DNA of 64,000 nt from Pseudomonas sp. BBP2017. Its GTDB lineage: Bacteria; Pseudomonadota; Gammaproteobacteria; Pseudomonadales; Pseudomonadaceae. A program made the position numbers and the translations under genes. Positions 18,271-26,300 of this stretch are shown piece by piece; positions within the stretch are counted from its first letter, which is position 1, and each line of letters starts with the position of its first letter. The notes under the pieces are model-generated. The model did not search any database and was not told the origin of the DNA. It saw only the letters and a program-made list of their open reading frames with translations. The DNA lies in assembly GCF_003024385.1 (NCBI RefSeq), contig NZ_PVZN01000009.1, positions 1-64,000 on the forward strand, in the 5' to 3' direction.

Positions 18271-18380
18271 TCCTTCCGCCCTTATGCGGGGCCCTTTTGT
18301 CTTGGAGAAAAGTAGCCGCCGTAAGGGTGGAGGGGCCAGCAGCCTGTTAGTTTGCAGAAACGGTCAGGCCCTCAGCGTTG

Positions 18381-18467
18381 TTGTCACTGCCCATCCCATG
18401 GGGTTACGCCCCAAGAGGCATGCCCAGAAGTAGCGGCAGTATGGTGGGACCAGCTTATGTCTCTGTA
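18381..18467. repeat. 87-base direct repeat, copy A (3' end of hcp)
   Basis: This segment recurs at 20207-20293 in the same orientation with three mismatches by my count. It covers the last 27-28 codons of the hcp gene, on the minus strand. Confidence 0.85.
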
Positions 18468-18863
18468 ACGGATAGCAAGGTGCTCCTGGGCCTCCTGGTC
18501 GTTCAGAAGCACTGAATGGGGCATCTCCAGGCGTTGGTCAACGATCAGGCCATCCCAGATCTTGATGCTGAAGTACTTTTCCTGATGGCCGCTCAGGCTC
18601 AGGCGATAAAAGTTCAGCGTGCACTCAACAACCTCACGACTGGCCACCGCTTGCGCTAACAACGGGGTCGCCTTATCGATGTACTTGATAATGTTCAGCG
18701 GGTGATGAGTTGCATGTTTGGTGTTGTCGAGATTGGAAAGGTTGTGGGCGAAGGAAAGTACCATGATTTCGTCAAGGTGCGCGGATTGACATTTATTGGC
18801 AATGGAGTCCAGGCCGGAACAGCCAGCGGAGATCAGTCCCTGTTTCTTGCCAGTGATCGACAT
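18384..18863 (-). CDS. hcp: orphan Hcp-family type VI secretion tube protein
   Basis: A 159-residue Hcp family protein starting MSITGKKQGLISAGCSGLDS. Family features are the EIMVLSFAHNLSN strand, the PLNIIKYIDKATPLLAQAV core, FYRLSLSGHQEKYFSIKIWDG and the late HLAIRYRDISWSHH. Hcp rings stack into the tube propelled by type VI secretion and can also carry small effectors in their lumen. No other T6SS apparatus gene is in the window, so this is an orphan copy. The ATG at 18863 is chosen over a TTG at 18881, although its ribosome site is weak. It is divergent from the DUF4225 toxin candidate; its 3' end is duplicated at 20.2 kb. Confidence 0.82.
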   Translation of the reverse strand: MSITGKKQGLISAGCSGLDSIANKCQSAHLDEIMVLSFAHNLSNLDNTKHATHHPLNIIKYIDKATPLLAQAVASREVVECTLNFYRLSLSGHQEKYFSIKIWDGLIVDQRLEMPHSVLLNDQEAQEHLAIRYRDISWSHHTAATSGHASWGVTPWDGQ

Positions 18864-18937
18864 ATAGCCGTGATGAGCCAAAGTGCGTACTCACTTGTAA
18901 GTGAAGCACGCAGATTATTACTAAAATGCTAGCCGAG

Positions 18938-19021
18938 TATGTCAGACGCTTCCGAAAAATATTTCAAAGTTGTTACAAGCAGCGAATCCAAGATGGCTGA
19001 TTTTCAGAAACGTCCGACATA
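18938..19021. promoter_or_regulatory. inverted repeat between hcp and the DUF4225 module
   Basis: tatgtcagacgcttcc (18938-18953) and agaaacgtccgacata (19006-19021) are complementary at 13 of 16 positions by my count, 52 bases apart. They lie in the AT-rich divergent region and could be operator half-sites or a hairpin controlling both directions. Confidence 0.35.
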
Positions 19022-19075
19022 CATTTGGAGAAAAAGCTCGTAGCCTGCGCGGTCCGCCTACAGGGAGTACGTAGC

Positions 19076-19159
19076 ATGGCCTATCAAGACTTCGCCTCGC
19101 TCAACCGAAAGTTCCAAGAGCAGTCCTTCGCCCACCACTTTCCACGGAGGAGTGCGTGA
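19076..19159 (+). CDS. 27-residue upstream ORF coupled to the DUF4225 gene
   Basis: ATG at 19076 has AGGGAG eight bases upstream. It encodes MAYQDFASLNRKFQEQSFAH then HFPRRSA, and its TGA (19157-19159) overlaps the ATG of the DUF4225 gene at 19159. The peptide is polar, basic at its C-terminus and has no signal peptide or membrane segment. It may be a translational-coupling leader or a small chaperone-like or secretion-tag peptide; it may equally be the tail of an older N-terminal domain. No family is recognised. Confidence 0.45.
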   Translation: MAYQDFASLNRKFQEQSFAHHFPRRSA

Positions 19160-19872
19160 TGGCGAAGCCGAGCGATAAATCGAAACTGAGCATGAATGAC
19201 TTCTGGGAAGTCAGCCATGCCGCAGCGCAGTTTACCGGCTTCGCCTGCACGATCAGTGCGCGACACCTGAAGGATGATCAAACGCGCATGCAGTTCAATC
19301 GCGAACTTGCTTATTACGCGCGGCGAGTGGTGAGGGATGTGGAGGAGCGGCAGCTGAGCCCGCAGGAGGGGTTGCGGGAGCTGAAAGCGGAGCAGCAGAG
19401 CCTGCTCAGCCAATCAGAGCACATTTTCAGGCAGTCGATTGGTCTGATAGGTGGGGCAGTACAGGTCGCGACCGGGGCCGGTGTGTGTTATGGCTCCGCA
19501 GGCACTATGTGCGCATTTCTCGGCGCTCCGCTAATGATACACGGCAGCAACAACGTCTATGAAAATACAATGAACTTGTATTCAGCACGCACCGATGTGG
19601 AAGGGCCCGTTAGGAAAGCCTATCAAGGTGCTGCAAAACAGCTAGGCTACAGCGAAACCAGTGGGAATATGGCGTACCTGACTGGGGACCTTGCATTGTC
19701 TGGAGCCGGAGTTATGCAGCCGGTGTTGAAGCCTGACGCGTGGCGACTATTCAGATTCATTAGGAGCGACCGCGAGCGAGCATATAAGCAGATGAGTAGA
19801 GAAGCATTAGTGCTGGAAGTAGGGGTAGATGCCATAACAGCAGAACAGCTTTATGATGAATACAAAAAATGA
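19159..19872 (+). CDS. DUF4225 domain protein, candidate type VI effector toxin
   Basis: A 237-residue protein matching the Pseudomonas DUF4225 family: SARHLKDDQTRMQFN near 33, ELKAEQQSLLSQS near 74, then a glycine-rich hydrophobic stretch 93-128 (SIGLIGGAVQVATGAGVCYG and LGAPLMIHGSNNVYEN), and the conserved end KPDAWRLFRFIRSDRERAYK. The function of DUF4225 is not established. Glycines at 95, 99, 108, 112 and 115 give a zipper-like spacing that would suit membrane insertion. An hcp gene upstream and a tiny three-helix membrane gene overlapping its stop (ATGA) argue for an effector-immunity pair; this is inference. Codon use is less GC-biased toward the 3' half, a sign of transfer. Confidence 0.75.
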   Translation: MAKPSDKSKLSMNDFWEVSHAAAQFTGFACTISARHLKDDQTRMQFNRELAYYARRVVRDVEERQLSPQEGLRELKAEQQSLLSQSEHIFRQSIGLIGGAVQVATGAGVCYGSAGTMCAFLGAPLMIHGSNNVYENTMNLYSARTDVEGPVRKAYQGAAKQLGYSETSGNMAYLTGDLALSGAGVMQPVLKPDAWRLFRFIRSDRERAYKQMSREALVLEVGVDAITAEQLYDEYKK

Positions 19873-20147
19873 ACATCATCGAGTTTTCTTTCTTTGTGCT
19901 TTTTGGCGCCGCCGTTTCCTTGCTGCTGAACCGCTACCTTATAAAGTTTCGATTTGCCGCCTGGGGGGTATTCGCCAGCCTTATTTATAATGCCCTGATG
20001 ATTGCATTTTATCTTGACGCCGTGGAAAACAAGAAACTACTGTGCTTTCAATTTGATCAAAGTGCCGCTGAGTACTACCCGGCGATTTCGATAACATCAA
20101 TGTTCATGGTCTTGTTCCATTGGTGGGCGTTTCGAACTAAGGCATAG
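19869..20147 (+). CDS. small three-helix membrane protein, candidate immunity protein 1
   Basis: A 92-residue protein with three predicted membrane helices: FSFFVLFGAAVSLLLNRYLI, WGVFASLIYNALMIAFYLDA and, after a short polar loop, ISITSMFMVLFHWWAF. Its ATG overlaps the toxin stop by four bases. It has a paralogue at 20414-20692, two-thirds identical (61 of 92 by my count). A membrane-embedded immunity protein would be expected for a toxin acting on the inner membrane. No named family recognised. AT-rich compared with the core genome. Confidence 0.65.
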   Translation: MNIIEFSFFVLFGAAVSLLLNRYLIKFRFAAWGVFASLIYNALMIAFYLDAVENKKLLCFQFDQSAAEYYPAISITSMFMVLFHWWAFRTKA

Positions 20148-20203
20148 GCTCCAGCCCGCTGCCGGGCTGCCAATCGGCGCTGATGTTGTGACGATAAGGT
20201 AGG
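20145..20203. repeat. post-immunity repeat, copy A (copy B at 20690-20748)
   Basis: From the stop codon of each immunity gene the next about 59 bases are nearly identical (ggctccagcccgctgccggg and following). The repeat contains a small CAGCCC/GGGCTG hairpin that may end transcription. It marks the right edge of each module copy. Confidence 0.8.
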
Positions 20204-20206
20204 AGC

Positions 20207-20293
20207 TTGTCACTGCCCATCCCATGGGGTTACACCCCAAGAGGCATGCCCAGAAGTAGAGGCAGTATGGTGGGGCCAGCTTATGTCTCTGTA
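20207..20293 (-). pseudogene. hcp 3'-end fragment (copy B of the 87-base repeat)
   Basis: Read on the minus strand this encodes YRDISWPHHTASTSGHASWG and VTPWDGQ, then the stop, matching the last residues of the hcp gene at 18384 with two or three changes. The rest of hcp is missing. On its other side it joins directly to a DUF4225 3' fragment. Confidence 0.85.
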
Positions 20294-20294
20294 G

Positions 20295-20417
20295 CTCAGA
20301 TTCATTAATACAGGCCGTGAACGGGCATATAAGCAAATGAGTCGAAAAGCATTGACGTTCGAGATCGGGGTAGATGCTGTAACAGCAGATCAGTTCTATG
20401 ATGAATACAAAAAATGA
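20295..20417 (+). pseudogene. DUF4225 toxin C-terminal fragment
   Basis: About 40 codons encode LRFINTGRERAYKQMSRKAL ... GVDAVTADQFYDEYKK, homologous to the C-terminus of the intact toxin. An in-frame TAG sits immediately upstream (20292-20294), so it is not part of a longer protein. Its stop overlaps the ATG of the second immunity gene, exactly as in the complete module. Confidence 0.85.
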
Positions 20418-20692
20418 ACATTTTTGGATTTTCTTTTCTTGTGCTCCTCAGTACCACCGCTTCGTTGCTGCTAAACCGCTGGCTGATAAAACTTCGGTTT
20501 AACACGTGGGGAGTGTTTTTCAGTCTTATATACAACTCAATGATGATTGCATTTTATCTTGATGCTGCGGCAAACAGAAAACTGCTTCGCTTCCAATTTA
20601 CCCCAGACATCACCGACTACTATCCCGAGATCACTATCATTTCAATGATAATGGTATTCTTTCACGGCTGGGCGTTCCGAACTAAAGCATAG
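20414..20692 (+). CDS. small three-helix membrane protein, candidate immunity protein 2
   Basis: A 92-residue paralogue of the gene at 19869 with the same three-helix plan (FSFLVLLSTTASLLLNRWLI; WGVFFSLIYNSMMIAFYLDA; ITIISMIMVFFHGWAF). Differences cluster in the first helix, the polar loop (FTPDITDYY against FDQSAAEYY) and helix three, as would be expected of immunity proteins matched to diverged toxins. It is intact although its cognate toxin is reduced to a 40-codon fragment, so it may be kept as orphan protection against neighbours. Confidence 0.65.
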   Translation: MNIFGFSFLVLLSTTASLLLNRWLIKLRFNTWGVFFSLIYNSMMIAFYLDAAANRKLLRFQFTPDITDYYPEITIISMIMVFFHGWAFRTKA

Positions 20693-21190
20693 GCTCCAGC
20701 CCGCTGCCGGGCTGCCAATCGGCGCTGATCTTGTAAAGATAAGGTAGGCGCTGGCTTTGCCTGCGATGCAAGGCAAAGCCTTGCCAAACCCAGTTAACCT
20801 CTTAGTCTATCTGTAGCATCACCCACGCCAGTGACATGGTCAATGCACAAGTGTGCGGCTTGCTCTGGGCTACTGAGCAATCGCTGGAGATGAGCCTGGT
20901 GCTGGTGGAAGCGCTACTGGATGAAGTCAAAACCACAGGTTTATTCAGGGCCGCCTATGCGGCCCCTCGCACAAGCTACTGCAACAGGAAACTGACCAGC
21001 TGACGAGCATGGGTACTGGGCGCCGCATTGAATGGATAAGCTCGCAGCCTCAAATGCCAACCCAAGGATCATAGTCCCCGGGATTTCGTGAAGAGCCAAC
21101 GGAACTGCATTAGTTACAGCGGCCGCTCAAACCCTGATCTACGCTAACACTCGCATCTCTGTATCGATCTGACACATGCAAGGAGCCTGC
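20693..21190. other. gap with repeat hairpins and a possible DUF6124-like gene remnant
   Basis: The left end is the post-immunity repeat copy B and a REP-like hairpin (about 20743-20787). From about 20836 a plus-strand frame reads VNAQVCGLLWATEQSLEMSL then VLVEALLDEV, resembling the C-terminal helix of small Pseudomonas DUF6124 (DUF3077-like) proteins, but no start or N-terminal half is present. From 21000 to 21190 I see only the promoter region of the RND operon; no clear -35/-10 assignment. Confidence 0.35.
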
Positions 21191-22282
21191 ATGACGGTGT
21201 TGCGTACTGTATTGGTTGTCAGTCTTGGCTCGGCGCTCGTGCTAACGGGCTGCGGCGAGAAGAACACTGCCGAAATCGAGCTGCCCAGAGTAGCCGTACA
21301 ACGTGTTCAATCCAGTGATTTTGCTGCGTCGGTAACCCTCACTGGCGATGTTCAGGCGCGGGTGCAGGCGGATCAGTCGTTTCGCGTGGGTGGCAAGATC
21401 ATTTCCCGCAGCGTCGATGTCGGCGATCACGTGAAAGCCAACCAGGTACTGGCCCGGCTCGACCCCAAAGACCTGCAAGCCACTGTCGATTCGGCCAAGG
21501 CCGAAGTGTTCGCCGAACAGGCGCGGGTGACGCAGACCGCCGCCGCATTTGTCCGTCAGCAGAAACTGTTGCCCAAGGGCTATACCAGCCAGAGTGAATA
21601 CGACTCGGCACAGGCTGCGCTGCGCAGTAGCCAGAGCGCCTTGAAGGCCGCCCAGGCGCAACTGGCCAATGCCCGTGATCAGCTGAGCTACACCGCACTG
21701 GTGGCCGATGCGGCCGGGGTCATCACCGATCGCCAGGCCGAAGTAGGGCAGGTGGTGCAAGCTACGGCGCCGATCTTCAGCCTGGCCCATGATGGCGAGC
21801 GTGATGCGGTGTTCAATGTCTACGAATCCTTGCTGGTCGCGCCGGCCAACCGCGAGACGATCACTGTCAGCCTGGTGGACAACCCGAAAATCCAGGCCAA
21901 GGGCCATGTGCGTGAAATTACCCCGACCGTATCGGCACAGAGCGGCACAGTGCAGGTCAAGGTGGCGTTGCGCGATGTGCCGCCTGGTATGGAGCTGGGT
22001 TCGGCGGTCAGCGCCACGGGTCATGCCCAGGGCAAGCCCAGTATCGAATTGCCCTGGTCGGCGTTGACCAAGGCCCTGCATGATCCGGCCGTGTGGCTGG
22101 TGGATGAGGGCAACAAGGTCAGACTGCAGCAGGTCAAGGTCAGGCGCTATCTCATCGGCAAGGTGGTGATCGGTGAAGGTCTCAAAGGAGGGGAAACCGT
22201 GGTGGTGGCAGGGGGGCAGTTGCTCAACCCGGGCATGCAGGTGGAGATCGCGACGCTCAAGGACAGTGGGGTGGCACAATGA
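21191..22282 (+). CDS. triA: RND efflux periplasmic adaptor, first of two (TriA-like)
   Basis: A 363-residue lipoprotein adaptor: signal peptide with lipobox LTGC (Cys near residue 21). It has the HlyD/MFP layout of barrel-sandwich (VGGKIISRSVDVGDHVKANQ then the paired motif VADAAGVITDRQAEVGQVV), coiled-coil hairpin (about 95-165), and beta-barrel/membrane-proximal domains. It links an RND pump to an outer-membrane channel in the periplasm. The ATG at 21191 has AAGGAG six bases upstream. The two-adaptor plan is that of P. aeruginosa TriABC, known for triclosan efflux, hence the name; substrate here is unknown. Confidence 0.8.
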   Translation: MTVLRTVLVVSLGSALVLTGCGEKNTAEIELPRVAVQRVQSSDFAASVTLTGDVQARVQADQSFRVGGKIISRSVDVGDHVKANQVLARLDPKDLQATVDSAKAEVFAEQARVTQTAAAFVRQQKLLPKGYTSQSEYDSAQAALRSSQSALKAAQAQLANARDQLSYTALVADAAGVITDRQAEVGQVVQATAPIFSLAHDGERDAVFNVYESLLVAPANRETITVSLVDNPKIQAKGHVREITPTVSAQSGTVQVKVALRDVPPGMELGSAVSATGHAQGKPSIELPWSALTKALHDPAVWLVDEGNKVRLQQVKVRRYLIGKVVIGEGLKGGETVVVAGGQLLNPGMQVEIATLKDSGVAQ

Positions 22283-23349
22283 GAGCAGTCGCACTGAGCC
22301 TGTGCAGCATGCTCTTTCTTGCCGGTTGTGGAAAGAATACCGCGGAGTCTGAGCCGATCCGTCCGGTGCTGTCGATGATCGTTCAGCCGCAGGTACAAGC
22401 CAGTCTCGGCCGCTTTGCCGGCACCATCCAGGCGCGGTACGAGAGCACCCTGGGCTTTCGCGTGGCCGGTCGTATTGCCCGGCGCTGGGTCGATGTCGGC
22501 AGCGAGGTGAAACCGGGCGATATACTGGCCAGCCTTGATCCGGCCGATCAGCGCAACCAGCTACGTGCTGCCGAGGGCGATCTGGCCAAGGTCCAGGCCC
22601 AGTGGATCAATGCCCAGGCCGACGCGCGCCGCCAGCAACAGTTGTTCGATCGTGGCGTGGGCGCCCAGGCGCAACTGGACATCGCCCAGACCAATCTGAA
22701 AACTACGGGTGCCTCCCTGGAGCAGGCGCGCGCCGCCCTCACCCAGGCGCGTGATCAGCTTGGCTACAGCGAACTCAAGGCCGATCACGCTGCTGTGGTC
22801 ACTAACTGGCAGGCAGAAGCGGGGCAAACCGTCAGTGCCGGTCAGGCAGTGGTCACCCTGGCCCGGCCGGATATCAAGGAGGCGGTCATCGACCTGCCGA
22901 CCTACCTGGCTGAACAGTTGTCTGCAGACTTGAAATTTGTCGTGGCCTCGCAACTCGATCCGAGTATCAACACCACCGCGATCTTGCGCGAACTTGAGCC
23001 TCAGGCCGACGCCGCCACGCGGACCCGTCGTGCGCGCCTGACCCTGGCCAGTACCCCAAAGTCGTTCTACCTGGGGACAGCGATCAGCGTCACATTGACC
23101 TCGTCGGTGTCGCCGCGCAGCGAGTTACCCGCTACAGCATTGCTGGAAAGTGATGGCCAGACCCGGGTGTGGGTGGTCGATCCGCAACAGAATACCGTTG
23201 CCACTCGGGAGGTGAGACTGCTGGAACGTACCCCCGGCAGTGTGGTGTTGAGTTCGGGCGTTCAGGCCGGTGATCGGGTGGTGACAGCCGGTGTAAACAG
23301 CCTTAAACCGGGTCAGAAAGTCAAAGTCGATGAGGAAGATCCACGATGA
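22279..23349 (+). CDS. triB: RND efflux periplasmic adaptor, second (TriB-like)
   Basis: A 356-residue adaptor lipoprotein with lipobox LAGC near residue 16. The lipoyl-like half-motifs are RVAGRIARRWVDVGSEVKPG and ADHAAVVTNWQAEAGQTVSA, flanking a coiled-coil hairpin (about 95-160). It overlaps triA by four bases and triC by four. It shares the overall plan with TriA but only modest identity, so the pair probably alternates around the pump trimer rather than being redundant. Confidence 0.8.
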   Translation: MRAVALSLCSMLFLAGCGKNTAESEPIRPVLSMIVQPQVQASLGRFAGTIQARYESTLGFRVAGRIARRWVDVGSEVKPGDILASLDPADQRNQLRAAEGDLAKVQAQWINAQADARRQQQLFDRGVGAQAQLDIAQTNLKTTGASLEQARAALTQARDQLGYSELKADHAAVVTNWQAEAGQTVSAGQAVVTLARPDIKEAVIDLPTYLAEQLSADLKFVVASQLDPSINTTAILRELEPQADAATRTRRARLTLASTPKSFYLGTAISVTLTSSVSPRSELPATALLESDGQTRVWVVDPQQNTVATREVRLLERTPGSVVLSSGVQAGDRVVTAGVNSLKPGQKVKVDEEDPR

Positions 23350-26300
23350 AAGGAAGCTTCAACCTGTCGGAGTGGGCGCTGAAGCACCAATCCTTTGTCT
23401 GGTACCTGATGTTCGTCGGCTTGCTGATGGGCGTGTTCTCCTACATGAACCTGGGGCGTGAGGAAGACCCGTCATTCACCATCAAGACCATGGTCATCCA
23501 GACGCGCTGGCCGGGAGCAACCCAGGACGAGATGCTCAACCAGGTCACCGACCGTATCGAGAAAAAACTCGAGGAGCTCGATTCGCTCGACTATGTGAAG
23601 AGCTACACCCGGCCGGGTGAGTCGACGGTCTATGTCAACCTGCTGGATACCACGCCCTCCAAGGACATTCCCGAGATCTGGTATCAGGTACGCAAAAAGA
23701 TCCAGGATATTCACGGCCAGTTCCCCCAGGGGATCCAGGGGCCCGGGTTCAACGATGAGTTCGGTGACGTCTACGGTTCGATCTACGCCTTTACCGCCGA
23801 CGGTCTGACCATGCGCCAGCTGCGCGACTATGTCGAACAGGTGCGTGCCAAGATCCGCGAAGTGCCCGGCCTGGGCAAGGTCGAGATGATCGGCCCCCAG
23901 GACGAAGTGCTGTACCTCAACTTCTCCACGCGCAAGCTGGCCTCGTTCGGTATTGATCGGCGCCAGGTGCTGCAAGCCTTGCAAGCGCAGAACGCAGTGA
24001 CCCCGGCCGGGGTGATTGAAGCGGGTCCTGAACGTGTGTCGGTGCGTACTTCCGGCCAGTTCGCCTCGGAGAAAGACTTGGAGGCGGTCAACCTGCGCAT
24101 CAATGACCGCTTCTTCCGGCTGGCGGACATCGCCGATATCCAGCGCGGTTATGTCGACCCGCCTGCGCCGCAATTTCGTTACAACGGCCAGCCTGCCATC
24201 GGCCTGGGCATTGGCATGAAGGCCGGTGGCAACATCCAGCAATTTGGCGCCGATCTGCACAAAATGATGGACCGTGTCATCTCTGACCTGCCGGTTGGTG
24301 TCGGGGTGCATACTGTGTCCGACCAGGCTGTGGTGGTGGAAGAAGCCGTCGGTGGCTTCACCAGCGCATTGTTCGAAGCCGTGGTCATTGTACTGGTGGT
24401 GAGTTTCGTCAGCCTGGGCATTCGCGCAGGCCTGGTGGTGGCTTGTTCGATTCCGCTGGTACTGGCCATGGTGTTCATTTTCATGGAGTACAGCGGCATC
24501 ACCATGCAGCGGATTTCCCTGGGTGCGTTGATCATTGCCCTGGGCCTGTTGGTGGACGATGCGATGATCACCGTGGAGGTGATGGTCACACGCCTGGAAA
24601 TGGGCGAGACAAAGGAGCAAGCGGCGACCTTCGCTTATACCTCAACAGCATTCCCGATGCTTACCGGTACCCTGGTGACTGTGGCCGGCTTTATTCCGAT
24701 CGGTCTGAACGCCAGTTCGGCGGGAGAATACACCTACACCCTGTTCGCGGTGATCGCGGCGGCATTGTTGGTCTCCTGGCTGGTGGCGGTGATGTTTGCG
24801 CCGGTACTCGGCGTGCATATTCTCAACGCCAAGGTCAAAGCTCATACAGAAGAAACCGGTCGCGTCGGCAAGGCCTTCGAACACAGCCTGTTGTGGTGCA
24901 TGCGTCATCGCTGGCTGACCATCGTCAGCACTATTTTGCTGTTCGTGCTGGCGTTGTTCTGCATGCGCTTTGTGCAGAACCAGTTCTTCCCCTCTTCGGA
25001 CCGCCCGGAGATTCTCGTTGACCTCAACCTGCCGCAGAACGCCTCGATCGAGGAAACCCGTAAAGCGGTGGACCGGCTTGAAGCAACGCTCAAGGGCGAC
25101 CCGGACATCGTGCGCTGGAGCGCCTATATCGGCCAGGGCGCGATTCGCTTCTATCTGCCACTGGACCAGCAACTGCAGAACCCGTACTACGCCCAGCTGG
25201 TGATCGTCAGTAAAGGTTTCGAGGAGCGCGAAGGGTTGATGCAACGCTTGAAGCAGCGTTTGCGCGAAGACTTCGTCGGTATCGGCAGCAACGTCCAGTC
25301 GCTGGAAATGGGTCCGCCGGTAGGATTGCCGATCCAGTACCGGGTGATGGGCAAGGACATCGACGAGGTGCGTAAACACGCCATTGCCCTGGCAACCTTG
25401 CTCGACAGCAACGACAACATCGGCCAGATGATTTATGACTGGAACGAACCGGGCAAAGTACTGCGCGTGGAAATCGCCCAGGACAAGGCGCGTCAGCTTG
25501 GCCTGTCGTCCGAGGACGTGGCCACTGTCATGAACAGCATTGTCAGTGGCACGCCAATAACCCAGGTGAACGACAACATCTACCTGATCAACGTCGTTGC
25601 CCGTGCCGTAGACAGTGAGCGTAGTTCGCCGCAGACCCTGCAGAACCTGCAGATCGTCACCCCCAACGGTACCTCGATTCCGTTACTGGCCTTCGCCACC
25701 GTGCGCTACGAGCTGGAGCAGCCGCTGGTCTGGCGCCGCGACCGCAAGCCGACCATCACCATCAAGGCTGCGGTGCGTGGCGATATCCAGCCGACCGACC
25801 TGGTGCGTGAACTCAAACCGCAAATCGACGACTTCACCAGCAAACTGCCGGTGGGCTACAAGGTCGAAACCGGCGGTACCGTGGAGGCAAGTGGCAAGGC
25901 CCAGGGGCCGATTGCCAAAGTGTTGCCGCTGATGCTGTTCCTGATGGGCACGTTCCTGATGATTCAGCTGCACAGCGTGCAGAAACTGTTCCTGGTGGCC
26001 AGCGTGGCGCCGCTGGGCTTGATTGGTGTGGTCTTGGCGCTGGTGCCAACGGGTACACCGATGGGCTTCGTGGCCATCCTCGGGATTCTCGCGCTGATCG
26101 GCATCATCATCCGCAACTCGGTGATCCTGGTGACCCAGATCGATGAGTACGAGGGGCAGGGACTGTCGCCGTGGGCGGCGGTGCAGGAGGCTACCAACCA
26201 CCGCCGACGGCCGATTCTATTGACGGCGGCAGCGGCCAGCCTGGGTATGATCCCCATCGCCCGTGAGGTGTTCTGGGGGCCGATGGCTTACGCGATGATT

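Noticed and set aside
18155..18433. A 92-codon plus-strand frame across the AAA remnant
   Set aside because: Runs across pseudogene debris and the hcp tail; no ribosome site or likeness.
21242..22294. A 350-codon minus-strand frame across triA
   Set aside because: Antisense shadow of a high-GC gene; His/Arg-rich with no family features.
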